Assembly: GCA_964397305.1 (NCBI GenBank)
Contig: CAYNIP010000011.1
Location: 43,860-107,859 of the forward strand
Source of the DNA: JAAUTY01 sp964397305
Lineage (GTDB): Bacteria > Cyanobacteriota > Cyanobacteriia > Cyanobacteriales > Spirulinaceae
Direction of reading: 5' to 3'
DNA length: 64,000 nucleotides
Part shown: positions 45,631-54,435 of the stretch, piece after piece
Layout of the letters: the number at the start of each line of letters is the position of its first letter
How positions within the stretch are numbered: position 1 is the stretch's first letter
Notes under the pieces: generated by a model
What the model saw: only the letters and a program-made list of their open reading frames with translations
Told to the model about the DNA's origin: nothing
Database searches by the model: none
Made by a program: the position numbers and the translations under genes

Positions 45631-46255
45631 CGTACACCTCCTGAACCTTTGCCACAGCCGTCTCTGTCATCACAACCTTGTCGGCGTTAAGCACGTCATA
45701 AACATTGAGCTGAGTCGCCAGCACCAAGCTCACCGTGGGGACATTGCGGCTGGAGAGATATACGTTCTCCGCCTTTTCCGTGACCACCAGCAAGACCTTG
45801 GCCCCGGGATTCACGCCCCAACGCCCCAAGGCATCTAGCAGCTCCTTGGTCTTTGGGCGGCTGAACTGCTCGTTGAAATCTGTCACCACAATCAGATCCT
45901 CGGCTCGGCTCACCAGCGCTGTACGCAGGGCCAAGCGACGCTCCTTGCGGTTGAGCTTCTGGCTGTAGTCCCGAGGCTTGGGGCCGAAGATAACGCCGCC
46001 GCCGCGCCACAGGGGCGAACGAATCGACCCCGCGCGGGCCCGACCCGTCCCCTTTTGCCGCCAAGGCTTCCGGCCGCCACCGCGCACCTCGGCGCGAGTT
46101 TTGGTAGAGGCTGTTCCCTGCCGCGCCCCGGCCAACTGCCGCACCACCGCTCGGTGCAGGACGTGGGCCGCCGTATTGTCGCCCGCCCCTTGCAGGTCTA
46201 GGGTTGCTGTGCCAACCGGCTCCCCCTGCCAATCTTGTACCTTGTGCGTAACCAT
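45623..46255 (-). CDS. rplD: 50S ribosomal protein L4
   Basis: 210 residues: AVVRQLAGARQGTASTKTRAEVRGGGRKPWRQKGTGRARAGSIRSPLWRGGGVIFGPKPRDY. In E. coli L4 represses its own operon through the S10 leader; here a long leader also precedes rplC (see 46941-47908). Confidence 0.97.
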   Translation of the reverse strand: MVTHKVQDWQGEPVGTATLDLQGAGDNTAAHVLHRAVVRQLAGARQGTASTKTRAEVRGGGRKPWRQKGTGRARAGSIRSPLWRGGGVIFGPKPRDYSQKLNRKERRLALRTALVSRAEDLIVVTDFNEQFSRPKTKELLDALGRWGVNPGAKVLLVVTEKAENVYLSSRNVPTVSLVLATQLNVYDVLNADKVVMTETAVAKVQEVYGE

Positions 46256-46295
46256 TGCTTCTCCTCTGTATCCTCAAATTCCCAGCGGTGCTGAC

Positions 46296-46940
46296 TTAGG
46301 CGTTCTGGCCAACGATGGTGGCTGAGCAAACATTCAGCAAAGCTCCTGGTTTACCGGGAACCGAGCCCCTAACGAGTAGGAGATTGCGCTCAGCATCGAC
46401 CTGGACCACCTGAAGCTTGCGGATCGTGACCTGCGTGCCGCCGTAGCGACCCGCCATGCGCTTGCCGGGAAAGATACGGCCGGGGGTTGTCCCCGGGCCG
46501 GTCGAACCCGGTAAGCGGTGGCTCTTGGAGCCGTGGGTCATGGAGCCGCGCCGGAAGTTGTGGCGCTTTTGATAGCCGGCGAAGCCGCGACCAATAGTGA
46601 GTCCGGAGACATCGACGAGTTGCCCCGGGCTGAAGATATCCGCTTTCACCGCTTGTCCCAGTTCATAGCTGCCAGTATCGTTGAGCCGATACTCCTTGAG
46701 GTGTCGCAGGGGCGGAGCGCTGGCCTTTGCCAAGTGACCCAACTCGGGCTGAGTCAAGGCTTTGGGCTTGACCTCTTCGTAGCCCAGTTGCACCGCGTCA
46801 TAACCATCTGTTTGCTGGGTCTTGATCTGCGTGACCGTACAGGGGCCCGCTTGAATGACCGTGACGGGAATGGCAATTCCTGCCTCCCGATCGAAGATTT
46901 GGGTCATGCCCAATTTTGTGCCAAGGATACCGACAGACAC
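46296..46940 (-). CDS. rplC: 50S ribosomal protein L3
   Basis: 214 residues with a GTG start (46940) and AAGGGGA upstream. MSVGILGTKLGMTQIF, FAGYQKRHNFRRGSMTHGSKSHRLPGSTGPGTTPGRIFPGKRMAGRYG. It is the first gene of the leftward run; rpsJ, which precedes it in E. coli, is not here. Confidence 0.97.
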   Translation of the reverse strand: MSVGILGTKLGMTQIFDREAGIAIPVTVIQAGPCTVTQIKTQQTDGYDAVQLGYEEVKPKALTQPELGHLAKASAPPLRHLKEYRLNDTGSYELGQAVKADIFSPGQLVDVSGLTIGRGFAGYQKRHNFRRGSMTHGSKSHRLPGSTGPGTTPGRIFPGKRMAGRYGGTQVTIRKLQVVQVDAERNLLLVRGSVPGKPGALLNVCSATIVGQNA

Positions 46941-47323
46941 GGTACTCGTCCCCTTTCTACGCGAAACAACTCTACGAAAATTCAGGTGGAGCTATCACCA
47001 CTGTCCTGACGGGAACAGCTGATGAGTTCTCGGTACGGAGCCCCCGCTTGCTTTGACAAGCAGGGAACCCGCACATCTACCCAAAAACTGGCTTGGAAAT
47101 ACCGGACTCGACAACGAACCCAAGCAAAAACTGAGGCTCTCTAAGAGCGTGCCTGGAGGCGGCAAAGACTTAAGAAGGTTACTAACCTCTCAGTATCTCA
47201 GACGCGGCAAAGCGGTTCGGCTGGGAATGTTCAGGGTTGCTCAGATTCGGCGGCAAAGCCCAACTCTTGTTAGCACCCTAGGGAGTCCGGTGGCGGTGCA
47301 ACCGGCAAAGGTCACAATCACTA

Positions 47324-47352
47324 AGACTAGCGCCTTTATCTTGGAGAGTCAA
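47324..47352 (-). promoter_or_regulatory. candidate promoter of the S10 ribosomal operon
   Basis: On the minus strand, TTGACT (47352-47347), a 17-bp spacer, then TAGTCT (47329-47324). The -35 matches consensus at 5 of 6 positions; the -10 matches at only 3 of 6. It would give a leader of about 375 nt before rplC, long enough for autoregulatory structure. Confidence 0.35.
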
Positions 47353-47377
47353 GGCCTAGGCTCATTTTTTTGGCTGG

Positions 47378-47414
47378 GGGTGAACGAAATTTTACACGGG
47401 AGGTTGGTACTCCT
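47378..47414 (+). repeat. 37-bp interspersed repeat, copy 3
   Basis: Begins GGGTGAACGAAATTTTACAC and ends GTTGGTACTCCT. It is followed by a CCCTCACCTTAGCCCCGCTCCC stretch resembling the units at 50956-51320. Confidence 0.85.
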
Positions 47415-47908
47415 AATGATCAGCCCTCACCTTAGCCCCGCTCCCAACTGGGAAGAGCGATTGAGGGGGAGGGCGGCAACGGGTTGAGGTTCCCGACCTT
47501 AACGCCGTTCTGAAGGGCCTCAAAATTACTTGGAATCAGCATACATCCTCCGGCGCTTGCGCTACAGGCTGGGGGAGGCCCTGTTGGGGTTCAGGGGGGC
47601 TCATCTGGAACCTTCCCCCGCGACGTAAACTCGGAATGAAGCGGCGTCATCATGACCGTGAACTCGAGGAGTTGCTAGCCTAAGGAGAGGGGATCGCTCT
47701 GATCCCGACCCAGAACTCAGCGTAGCGGCCGTTCTCTCACCTCAGGGCTTTCTTCGGACCCTAGGTTCCAGCGATCGCCCAGGGGAACCGGCTGAACCAG
47801 GGAAATGCACGATTTGGCTCCTGAACTCCTTGACCCGGCACGGATGATAACGTCTCTGGGCCTCAATACTCCTAACCTGGCTGACCTTAGTTCCCCTAAT
47901 TCTCAATC

Positions 47909-50900
47909 ATGTTGGATTTTTTAGACGCCTGGCTTTTTTCCTCGCGCTATGTGCCCCACGGCAATTGCTACCTCTGGCAGACGCCTCTGATCGGTCTGCA
48001 TGTGGTCAGTGATGCCCTGATCGCGATCGCCTACTTCTCGATCCCCGCTATGCTGTTCTACTTTGTGCGCCAGCGCCAGGGGATGCCCTTTTCTAGCATC
48101 TTCGTGATGTTTGGTCTGTTCATCGTCGCTTGCGGGATCGGCCACCTTTTGGATATTTGGACCCTCTGGTTCCCCCACTACTGGCTCTCGGGCCTCGAGC
48201 GGGCCTGGACCGCCTTCATCTCCTGCTACACGGCCCTGCGCCTCGTGGAGCTGATGCCCCAATTCCTCGCCCTGCGATCGCCCGAGGAGTTGGAGGTCCT
48301 CAACCGGCAACTCCAGACTGAAGTTGAGGCCCGCCAGCGCTCCCAGCAGATTCTGCAAACCCTGCTTCAGGGCACTTCCTCGGTGACGGGTCAGGCCTTT
48401 TTCGCGGCGCTCGTGGAAAATCTAGCCACGACGCTGAAGGTGCAATCCGTCTTGGTGGCCGAGCGGCTGGGAACCGAGCCGGAGCAGCTGCGCTCGCTCG
48501 CTTACTGGTGCCAAGGTCGGCCCCGGGAGACTGTGACGTATGCGATCGCTGGGATGCCCAGCCAGTCGGTCATCGCTACGGGTCAGCCCGACTACATCCG
48601 CGAGGGCGTGCAAGCACAGTTCCCTGCCGATCCCTCCCTCCAGCTCATCAACGCCGCCTGCCACCTGTGTGTCCCCCTCCTGGATGGCGAGCAGGCGGTG
48701 TTAGGCGTGATCTGCCTCAGCCATGACCAGCCCTTGCCAGATCCAGATACCGCTCAGGCCGTTGTTTCCCTCTTTGCCTCCAAGGCCGCCACGGAGCTAC
48801 AACGGCAGTATGCTGAGCTGGCCTTGCGCCAAGCTCGGGACGAGTTGGAGGAGCAGGTCGCGGCTCGCACCCTCGAGTTGAACGAGGCTAATGCCAAGCT
48901 GCGGCTCAAGATTGAGCGGGAGCAGGCGACGGCTCTCACGATCCAGCAAATGCGCCAGAGCTTGGCCCCGGCCGACATTTTTCAGGCCACGACGCGGGAA
49001 CTGCGGCAGGCTCTGGGCTGCGATCGCGTCATCGTCTATCGTTTCAACCCCGACTGGAGCGGCCAGATTGTGGCGGAAGCGGTAGGGGCGGGCTGGCGAT
49101 CGCTCCTCGGCGACCAGGACGATGATTCCCCCTGGACGGCGAAGGCCCTCGAACAGGATCGCTGCACCGTGAAGCTGCTCAGCCGCTGTGATCTGGAAGT
49201 GCAAGACACTTACCTCCAAGAAACCCAAGGCGGCATCTATCGCCAAGGCTTTGATTACTTGCGGGTTGATGATGTGCAGGCGGCTGGCTTCACGCCCTGC
49301 TATTTAGAGCTCCTCAACTCGATGGCGGCTCGGGCTTACCTGATCGTGCCGATCTTTGCGGGGAACCGCCTCTGGGGCCTCCTGGCTAGCTATCAAAACA
49401 GCGGTCCCAAGGTTTGGCAAGCGGATGACACCCGCACGGCTACCCAAGTCGGTCAGCAGCTTGGGGTGGCCATCTACCAGGCAGAACTCTTCCAGAGCCT
49501 CCAAGACCAGACCGAGGAACTCCGTCTTGCGAAAGAGGCAGCCGATCAGGCGAGTCGGGCCAAGAGCGAATTTCTCGCCAATATGAGCCACGAACTCCGC
49601 ACGCCCCTGAATGCCATCTTGGGCTTCACGCAGTTGATGCAGGGCGATCGCAGCCTCTCGGAGCACAACCAGCACTATGTCGGCATCATTAATCGCAGTG
49701 GCGACCATCTGCTAGGACTGATCAACGACATTCTCGAAATGTCCAAGATTGAAGCCGGTCGTCAGAGCCTGAATTGTGACACCTTCGACCTGCACGGGTT
49801 GCTGGGAACCTTGCGCGACTTGTTTGCCCTCAAGGCTGCGGCCAAGGATCTCACCTTGCAGGTTGACTATGACGCCACCGTGCCCCGCCATATCCACAGC
49901 GATGGCGGCAAGTTGCGCCAAGTCCTGCTCAACTTGCTCAGCAATGCCTTGAAGTTTACCGACGCGGGTCGCGTCAGCCTCCAAGTCACAGCCCGGCCCT
50001 TAGCGGCGGAGAGCAACACGGTGCTGCTCGAATTTGCGGTCACAGATACCGGCCCTGGCATTGCCCCCGAGGAGCAGGCCCAGCTCTTTGAAGCCTTTCG
50101 CCAGACCAGCGCGGGGATCAAGTCCGGTCAAGGCACGGGCTTGGGGCTACCGATCAGCCAGCAGTACGTGCGGCTCTTGGGGGGCGATCTCCAGGTCAAC
50201 AGTGAAGTGGGTCACGGCTCCTGCTTTCATTTCATGATCCGGGCTGAGCACTCCGAGGCGGCAGAACCGGCGATCGCCGATGCCCATCGCATCACCGGCC
50301 TGGCTCCCGGCCAACCCCAGTACCGCATCGCGCTGGCCGAAGACAACGAGCAAAACCGGCAACTGGTGCGTGACCTCCTGGTGCCCTTGGGTTTTGTGGT
50401 GCGGGAGGCCGTGAACGGGCATGAGGTGGTGCAGCTTTGGCAGGCTTGGCAGCCCCACCTGATCCTGATGGACATTCAGATGCCGGAGCTGGATGGCTAC
50501 GCAGCCACCCGGCAAATTCGCCAGCAGGACCCGGCGGTGCCGATCATTGCCCTTTCGGCCTCGGCCTTTGAAGAAAGCCGCCAAGCCGTGATGGCCGTCG
50601 GGTGCAGCGACTTCATCCGCAAGCCTTTCAATATCAGTGAGCTGCTAGCCAAGCTCCAGCGGCATCTCGAGCTGGAGTATGCCTATGACGAGGTGGCGGC
50701 CGGGACCCCAGCGCCCTCTGAGCGGCTGACGGCAGAGGCGGCGCAGGCCCAGCTCGCGGCTCAGCCCCAACCTTGGTTGCAATCCCTGTACCAGGCGGCG
50801 GGCTTCTGTAGTGATGAGCAGGCGATCGCCCTGATCGAGCAATTGCCCGCGTCGAACCAAGCCCTAGTGGACTACCTAGACCAACTGGTGCAGCAGTACA

Positions 50901-50941
50901 GCTTTGACAAACTCATGACCCTCCTCGAGCCCTTGCTCTAG
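47909..50941 (+). CDS. ethylene-receptor-like hybrid histidine kinase (EBD-GAF-GAF-HK-REC)
   Basis: 1010 residues. Three N-terminal membrane helices (about 25-110) form an ethylene-binding domain like plant ETR1 and cyanobacterial Etr1. ETR1 residues D25, Y32, I35, P36, I62, C65 and H69 correspond here to D35, Y42, I45, P46, I72, C75 and H79. A GAF domain follows (about 160-300). A second, cyanobacteriochrome-like GAF (about 352-530) has Cys464 in TPCYLELL. Then come HisKA with His561 (MSHELRTPL), HATPase (LSNALKFTD, GQGTGLGL) and a receiver with Asp855 and Lys905. The ~85-residue C-terminal tail is helical and HPt-like in length but has no evident phospho-His motif. Ligand binding and bilin attachment are predictions. 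Confidence 0.88.
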   Translation: MLDFLDAWLFSSRYVPHGNCYLWQTPLIGLHVVSDALIAIAYFSIPAMLFYFVRQRQGMPFSSIFVMFGLFIVACGIGHLLDIWTLWFPHYWLSGLERAWTAFISCYTALRLVELMPQFLALRSPEELEVLNRQLQTEVEARQRSQQILQTLLQGTSSVTGQAFFAALVENLATTLKVQSVLVAERLGTEPEQLRSLAYWCQGRPRETVTYAIAGMPSQSVIATGQPDYIREGVQAQFPADPSLQLINAACHLCVPLLDGEQAVLGVICLSHDQPLPDPDTAQAVVSLFASKAATELQRQYAELALRQARDELEEQVAARTLELNEANAKLRLKIEREQATALTIQQMRQSLAPADIFQATTRELRQALGCDRVIVYRFNPDWSGQIVAEAVGAGWRSLLGDQDDDSPWTAKALEQDRCTVKLLSRCDLEVQDTYLQETQGGIYRQGFDYLRVDDVQAAGFTPCYLELLNSMAARAYLIVPIFAGNRLWGLLASYQNSGPKVWQADDTRTATQVGQQLGVAIYQAELFQSLQDQTEELRLAKEAADQASRAKSEFLANMSHELRTPLNAILGFTQLMQGDRSLSEHNQHYVGIINRSGDHLLGLINDILEMSKIEAGRQSLNCDTFDLHGLLGTLRDLFALKAAAKDLTLQVDYDATVPRHIHSDGGKLRQVLLNLLSNALKFTDAGRVSLQVTARPLAAESNTVLLEFAVTDTGPGIAPEEQAQLFEAFRQTSAGIKSGQGTGLGLPISQQYVRLLGGDLQVNSEVGHGSCFHFMIRAEHSEAAEPAIADAHRITGLAPGQPQYRIALAEDNEQNRQLVRDLLVPLGFVVREAVNGHEVVQLWQAWQPHLILMDIQMPELDGYAATRQIRQQDPAVPIIALSASAFEESRQAVMAVGCSDFIRKPFNISELLAKLQRHLELEYAYDEVAAGTPAPSERLTAEAAQAQLAAQPQPWLQSLYQAAGFCSDEQAIALIEQLPASNQALVDYLDQLVQQYSFDKLMTLLEPLL

Positions 50942-50955
50942 GGCGGGCCGCCCTT

Positions 50956-51321
50956 AGAGCCCTCACCCCCAGCCCCTCTCCCAGAGGGCGAGGGGAGCCG
51001 GCCACACCCCTGGTTCCCATGCCCCAGCTTAGAGCCCTCACCCCCAGCCCCGCTCCCAGAGGGCGAGGGGAGCCGGCCACACCCCTGGTTCCCGTGCCCC
51101 AGCTTAGAGCCCTCACCCCCAGCCCCGCTCCCAGAGGGCGAGGGGAGCTGAGCCACACCCCTGGTTCCCGTGCCCCAGCTTAGAGCCCTCACCCCCAGAT
51201 CCTCTCCCAGAGGGCGAGGGGAGCCGGCCACACCCCTGGTTCCCGTGCCCCAGCTTAGAGCCCTCACCCCCAGCCCCTCTCCCAGAGGGCAAGGGGAGCT
51301 GAGCCACACCCCTGGTTCCCA
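50956..51321 (+). repeat. five-unit 75-bp tandem repeat
   Basis: Units start at 50956, 51031, 51106, 51182 and 51257 (period 75-76 bp). Each reads AGAGCCCTCACCCCCAGCCC..., then CAGAGGGCGAGGGGAG, then CCACACCCCTGGTTCCC and TGCCCCAGCTT; the last unit is truncated. An imperfect palindrome (CCCCTCTCCCAGAGGGCGAGGGG) lies in every unit. It fills nearly all of the 423-bp gap between the two kinase genes. Open frames across it on the minus strand are repeat artefacts. Confidence 0.95.
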
Positions 51322-51364
51322 GGAAACCACCCCCAAGGCTTAAGCCCCTAGCCCCCCAGTAACC

Positions 51365-52705
51365 ATGACGCCAATTTCCGCTCAAACCGAACGCTCCTCC
51401 CCGCTAGTCGCCCCTGCTGCGGCCAGCCCTCGTCCCGCCGCCGACATTCTCATCGTCGATGACACGGTGAATAATCTGCGCCTGTTGGCTAGCATCCTCA
51501 CCCAGGCTGGCTACCCAGTGCGGAAGGCCCTCAGTGGTGAGCTGGCCCTGAACAGTGTGGCCCTGCGACTCCCGGACCTGATCTTGCTGGATGTGACGAT
51601 GCCAGGGCTATCTGGCTATGAGGTCTGCCAGCGCCTGAAGCAAAATCCAGCCACGGCGGCGATCCCCGTCCTGTTCATCAGCGCCCTGGATCAGCCCCTC
51701 GACAAGGTGAAGGCCTTTGAAGTCGGCGGTGTGGACTACATCACCAAACCGTTTCAAAACGAGGAGGTCCTCGCCCGCATCCAGCACCACTTGACGATTC
51801 AACAACTCCAGAAGGACTTGGCGGCTCGCAATCAGGCCCTGGAGCAGGCCCTGGCAGAACTCCAGAGCACCCAAGCGGAGCTGATTCAACAGAAGAAAAT
51901 GCTCTCTCTCAGCTCCCTGGTGGCGGGGGTTGCCCACGAGATCAATAATCCCCTGAGCTTTATCCAAGGGAATATTCCCTTGGCGCGCCGCTATGTGGGG
52001 GATCTCTTTCAGCTCTTGGCCCTGTACCAAGCGAAGCAGCAGGAGCCCGAGGCCGAGATTGTGGCGCTGCTGGACGAGTTGGATCTGGAATTTCTCCAAA
52101 CGGATCTAGTCTCTCTGTTTCAGTCTCTCGAGGTGGGCGCAACTAGAATTGCGGCGATTGTCAAGGCCCTCAGTCATTTGCATGATCCCCGGGCGGCGGA
52201 GCAGCAGCAACTGAACTTGCCGGAGAGCTTTCAGCAGTTGCTCGTGTTGCTCCAGCACCGTCTTCAGGCCCAGGGCGATCGCCCGGCGATCCAGGTGCTC
52301 CAAGTCCACGATCCCCTACCGCCCATCGTGGGTTCTGAGCGGCTGCTCAACCAGGTTTGGTTGCACCTGCTGACCAATGCCATCGATGCCATTGATGAGC
52401 GCTGGCAAACGGGGGAGCCCCCAACGGAGTCGCCGACGATCTGGGTGCAAACGGGGCTGTTGACGGCGGAGATGGTGGCGATCGCCCTTCGCGACAATGG
52501 CAGCGGCATGACGGCAGCCGTGCGCGATCGCATCTACGACCCCTTCTTCACCACCAAGCCCCAGGGCAAGGGCGCGGGCCTGGGCTTGACTACCGCTTAC
52601 CAAACGATCACTACCCTCCATCAGGGCCTGATCACCTGCCAGTCTGAGCCTGGGCAGGGGACGGAGATCACGGTGCAGTTGCCCCTAGGGCGCTACTCCG
52701 ACTAG
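51365..52705 (+). CDS. response regulator-histidine kinase hybrid (REC-HK)
   Basis: 446 residues. An N-terminal receiver (ILIVDDTVNNLRLL, phospho-Asp in LLDVTMPG, Lys in ITKPF) is joined by a coiled coil (about 145-180) to a histidine kinase core with GVAHEINNPLSFI, an N-box LLTNAIDAID, DNGSGM and GAGLGLTTAY. The receiver could take phosphate from the upstream receptor's REC domain or another kinase and control the attached kinase. It is on the same strand as the receptor, but the repeat array lies between them. The start has no clear Shine-Dalgarno. Confidence 0.88.
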   Translation: MTPISAQTERSSPLVAPAAASPRPAADILIVDDTVNNLRLLASILTQAGYPVRKALSGELALNSVALRLPDLILLDVTMPGLSGYEVCQRLKQNPATAAIPVLFISALDQPLDKVKAFEVGGVDYITKPFQNEEVLARIQHHLTIQQLQKDLAARNQALEQALAELQSTQAELIQQKKMLSLSSLVAGVAHEINNPLSFIQGNIPLARRYVGDLFQLLALYQAKQQEPEAEIVALLDELDLEFLQTDLVSLFQSLEVGATRIAAIVKALSHLHDPRAAEQQQLNLPESFQQLLVLLQHRLQAQGDRPAIQVLQVHDPLPPIVGSERLLNQVWLHLLTNAIDAIDERWQTGEPPTESPTIWVQTGLLTAEMVAIALRDNGSGMTAAVRDRIYDPFFTTKPQGKGAGLGLTTAYQTITTLHQGLITCQSEPGQGTEITVQLPLGRYSD

Positions 52706-53769
52706 GGGGCGAGCCGCTGCCCCGTCTGGGGATCAAACCAATGCAAGCGGTCGGGGGCGAGGGCGAGTTCAATGCGATCGCCCTCCCAGGACTGCTCCGG
52801 CGGGATCAGGGCGCGCAGTTTTAGCTCCGAGTGCTCCAAGCGCACCGCTAGGGAGCGCTCGCGGCCAAAATTTTCCACGAGGTACACCTGCCCCGCCACT
52901 TTCAGGGGGTCCTCGGGGCGGGCCACCCGGATCGCCTCGGGGCGCAGGCCGAAAATAATGGTGTTGAGGGCGGTCGCCCCGGCCGGCAGGGGTAGGGAGA
53001 GGGGACCGAGCTGGGCGCGATCGCCCTCACAGGGGAGGGTCAGCAAATTCATCTGGGGGCTGCCCACGAAGCCCGCGACAAACTGATTGGCGGGCTGGGT
53101 GTAGATCTCGCTCGGAGCGGCCAACTGCTGCACGACACCATCCAGCAGCACCGCTACTTGGCTGGAAAGGGTCATGGCCTCGGTTTGGTCGTGGGTGACA
53201 TAGACCACCGGCTTGTGCTGCTCGGCAAAGAGTTGTTGCAAGTCCTCCCGCACTTGCTCCCGCAGCAGGGCATCCAGGTTGCTCAGGGGCTCGTCTAGGA
53301 GAAAGACTTGCGGCTCTCGCACGAGGGCTCGGGCCAGGGCGACCCGCTGCCGTTGGCCGCCGGAGAGCGTGCCGGGTTTGCGATCGCGCAGGTGAGCGAT
53401 GCCCAGCTTTTCCGCCACGATCGTGACCCGCTGCTGAATTTCCGCCGGGGGAACTCGGCGCAACTTCAGAGCGGTGGCAATATTGTCCGCGACGGTCTTG
53501 TGGGGATAGAGGGCGTAGCTCTGGAAGACCATCGCCATGTCGCGATCGCCCGGAGCAACGTGATTGAGCAGGCGATCGCCCAGCCAAACTTCCCCCGCCG
53601 TCGGCGTCTCGAGGCCCGCAATCAAGCGGAGCAAGGTTGACTTCCCACAGCCCGAGGGGCCGAGGAGCGTCACAAACTCACCATCTTCAACCATCAAATC
53701 CAGGTCCTTGACCGGAATCACCGACGGCGCAAACTGTTTCCGGAGGCCTTTGAGTTGCAAGGTTGCCAT
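52702..53769 (-). CDS. MalK/UgpC-type ABC transporter ATP-binding protein
   Basis: 355 residues. Walker A GPSGCGKST, signature LSGGQRQRVALARAL, Walker B VFLLDEPLSNLD, H-loop YVTHDQTEAMTL, then a C-terminal regulatory TOBE region (about 235-355). This group energises carbohydrate importers; in cyanobacteria GgtA (glucosylglycerol, sucrose, trehalose) is of this kind. No permease or binding protein is adjacent, and one ATPase may serve several importers. Its stop codon overlaps that of the convergent kinase gene. Confidence 0.85.
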   Translation of the reverse strand: MATLQLKGLRKQFAPSVIPVKDLDLMVEDGEFVTLLGPSGCGKSTLLRLIAGLETPTAGEVWLGDRLLNHVAPGDRDMAMVFQSYALYPHKTVADNIATALKLRRVPPAEIQQRVTIVAEKLGIAHLRDRKPGTLSGGQRQRVALARALVREPQVFLLDEPLSNLDALLREQVREDLQQLFAEQHKPVVYVTHDQTEAMTLSSQVAVLLDGVVQQLAAPSEIYTQPANQFVAGFVGSPQMNLLTLPCEGDRAQLGPLSLPLPAGATALNTIIFGLRPEAIRVARPEDPLKVAGQVYLVENFGRERSLAVRLEHSELKLRALIPPEQSWEGDRIELALAPDRLHWFDPQTGQRLAP

Positions 53770-54435
53770 AACTGTCTTTTTTCACCAAAGCACTGCGGGA
53801 TCGTGGCCGGCTCTAGGAGGGGGGACTACCCTCGGCCCCAACCTGAAGAACTGAAGCGACCTTATCCGGGCTGTGACACAACTCAGATCGGCTCGCTCGT
53901 GCGGTTGGATGCAAGCCGCTCTATTGATCCCGATCCTTGACAGCAGTTGAGTCAGATGGCTGACCGGCCCAGGGCCCCAGGCCCAAGGAACAGCCGGAAG
54001 GACCATCCAGCCCGCGCTGAAGGCCGGCGTTGCCCTCAGGATTGCCCACCCTCACAGGTCATCAGGGCGCTGGCCCACCCAGGCGAAGAACCCCAGGCCA
54101 TTCACGAGGTCTGGTCTCCAGACCCCCAGCTACGAGGGGCAGCTTGCCCCCGTGACCAACGGTTTCTTTAGGGACCGTACACGAATCCATAGCGCCATTG
54201 TACCCCCCCGGCTCCCCCCTCGTCCGACAGGGTTCCGGGAAGCCGACCTCCCCCGTTGCGAATCGGGCGTTTCTTGAGGAGTCAGATGCTGCTCTCCTGC
54301 CGGAAGCGGGCTTTAGGGTGTTGGTCTAGCCTGCTCCACAGGAATATGAGGTTGCTAAAGTGGGATGCTCGCCCCGGCCCCCGGCCGAGGTGCTATGGTA
54401 AGAGCACGCGGTCGTTGCAACGGAAAGCCTGGTCC
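53770..54435. other. 666-bp intergenic region with hairpin-rich segment
   Basis: No convincing coding region. The segment 54100-54180 contains a perfect GGTCTGG-TCT-CCAGACC hairpin (54108-54124), then a GGGGCA-GC-TTGCCCC hairpin. A structured RNA or an attenuator is possible. SRP, RNase P, tmRNA and 6S RNA signature motifs were looked for and not found. Confidence 0.35.

Larger units (their letters stand above)
46941..47908. other. 968-bp intergenic region between rplC and the ethylene-receptor-like gene
   Basis: It separates divergent transcription units. It holds a candidate S10-operon promoter (47324-47352), a short GCTTG/CAAGC hairpin (47046-47061) in the resulting leader, and the third 37-bp repeat copy (47378-47414), followed by a degenerate CCCTCACC palindrome. 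A 144-codon frame (47053-47487) crosses repeat DNA and does not look like a protein. No known RNA family was recognised. Confidence 0.5.

Noticed and set aside
46500..46520. tRNA T-arm-like GGTCGAACCCGG
   Set aside because: It lies inside the conserved rplC coding sequence and no cloverleaf surrounds it.
47053..47487. 144-codon frame upstream of the ethylene-receptor-like gene
   Set aside because: It crosses the third repeat copy and a palindromic element, lacks a Shine-Dalgarno and has no protein-like pattern.
50956..51320. CRISPR array
   Set aside because: Units are contiguous near-identical 75-76 bp copies with no unique spacers, and there are no cas genes.
50938..51385. Open frames with repeated GGEGSKLGHGNQGCG-type peptides
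   Set aside because: They are translations of the 75-bp tandem repeat on the minus strand; the period is not always a multiple of three, so the frame would break with copy change.
53940..54060. SRP RNA (a CCGGAAGGACC stretch resembles the SRP tetraloop region)
   Set aside because: The conserved AGCAGCC partner strand and the pairing pattern are missing.
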